From an uncultured Methanomassiliicoccales archaeon (GTDB lineage Archaea > Thermoplasmatota > Thermoplasmata > Methanomassiliicoccales > Methanomethylophilaceae): a stretch of DNA of 64,000 nt. Numbering within the stretch: position 1 is the stretch's first letter; every line of letters starts with the position of its first letter. Both the position numbers and the translations under genes were made by a program. Below, piece by piece: positions 63,463 through 64,000 of this stretch. The stretch is taken from positions 62,001 to 126,000 of the forward strand of contig CASEZY010000003.1 in NCBI GenBank assembly GCA_949292635.1, in the 5' to 3' direction. The notes under the pieces were generated by a model. The model saw nothing but the letters and a program-made list of their open reading frames with translations, did no database searches and was not told where the DNA came from.

Positions 63463-64000
63463 GAGTAGGCAGCAGGGAGAGCAAGCTCGCCATGCGGCAG
63501 ACGGAGATCTTCTGCCAGAGGATGGCCATTCTTAACCCCGAGGAGGAGTGCCAGGTCATCGGAATCAAGTCTCTGGGAGATATCGATCTCACGTCCCCGC
63601 TGAACCAGATGTCCGCCACCGGCGCCTTCGTCCGCGAATTGGACGAGGCGATCCTCAAGGGAAGCATCGACGTGTCCGTCAACTCCCTGAAGGACATCCC
63701 CACGGTGGTGGCCGACGGCCTCACCGTCGGTGCAATCCTGAAGAGGGACTCGGACGAGGATGTGATGCTTCCCTGCTCGATAGACCAACTTCCCCAAGGG
63801 GCCAAGGTGGGTACCGCGTCGGTACGCAGGGAGATGATGCTCCGGGAGATCCGCCCGGATCTGGAGATTGTCCCGCTCAGAGGCAACATCCACACCCGCC
63901 TCTCCAAGTTGGACAGGGGCGAGTTCGATGCGATCATACTTGCCAAGGCGGGTCTGGACCGCATGGGCATCGAAAGGCCGATGCACATTCTGGACAAGCA
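63459..64000 (+). CDS. hemC: Hydroxymethylbilane synthase (partial, cut by window end)
   Basis: First 180 codons of porphobilinogen deaminase: MRVGSRESKLAMRQTE, SVNSLKDIPTVV (the usual S-x-H-S-x-K-D-x-P here has Asn for His), GTASVRREMMLREIRPDLE and RGNIHTRLSKLD. The cofactor-binding Cys lies beyond the window. Continues the sirC-hemA-hemB-hemL operon. Confidence 0.95.
   Translation, partial: MRVGSRESKLAMRQTEIFCQRMAILNPEEECQVIGIKSLGDIDLTSPLNQMSATGAFVRELDEAILKGSIDVSVNSLKDIPTVVADGLTVGAILKRDSDEDVMLPCSIDQLPQGAKVGTASVRREMMLREIRPDLEIVPLRGNIHTRLSKLDRGEFDAIILAKAGLDRMGIERPMHILDK

Overview
The window is one chromosome segment of an archaeon. Orc1/Cdc6, the replication factor C small subunit, archaeal-type GlyRS and ValRS, a COG1325 RNA-binding protein, TATA boxes about 25 nt before many starts, and a precorrin-2/hemA/B/L/C operon all point that way. 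High GC, formate-tetrahydrofolate ligase and Hsp70/Sel1 gene pairs suggest Thermoplasmatota, most likely a gut-type Methanomassiliicoccales methanogen. That placement is an inference; no methanogenesis gene is in the window.

Layout. 1-10.9 kb: cysS, radical SAM, tRNA thiolase, orc1/cdc6, NIF3-like, rfcS, an Hsp70-like/Sel1 pair and fhs. 10.9-19.2 kb: a second Sel1 protein, a nitrilase, membrane proteins, tRNA-Ile, a decayed gene, a CNNM-type protein and a tandem family of four membrane paralogues, one of them broken. 19.3-33.1 kb: PC4-like, HEAT-like, NfeD/SPFH pair, flavoproteins, two ferredoxins, UspA, two CBS proteins, glyS and valS.

33.1-54.3 kb is a defence island. It starts with a type I-C CRISPR interference operon (cas3-cas5-cas8c-cas7) that has no adaptation genes and only a fossil array. 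This block lies between valS and a 57-bp leftover copy of the valS 3' end that still carries its terminator, so it was inserted at valS. Next come a HEPN-domain SF1 helicase, two tail-to-tail CARF-wHTH regulators, and an Hsp70-like gene paired with a zinc-ribbon GrpE-like gene. Last is a complete type II-A CRISPR-Cas9 locus (cas9, cas1, cas2, csn2, 20 repeats) with a tracrRNA built like that of Streptococcus pyogenes. A full type II-A system in an archaeon is the most striking content. Details worth attention are the shared TATA-like box between tracrRNA and cas9, and csn2 ending inside the first repeat so that the leader-anchoring motif lies in coding sequence.

54.3-64 kb returns to core genes: a D-aminoacylase-like amidohydrolase, a DEAD-box helicase, an archaeal ATPase, two tRNA-Gly genes and the sirC-hemA-hemB-hemL-hemC operon, which runs off the window end. 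It supplies uroporphyrinogen precursors for siroheme, F430 and cobamides.
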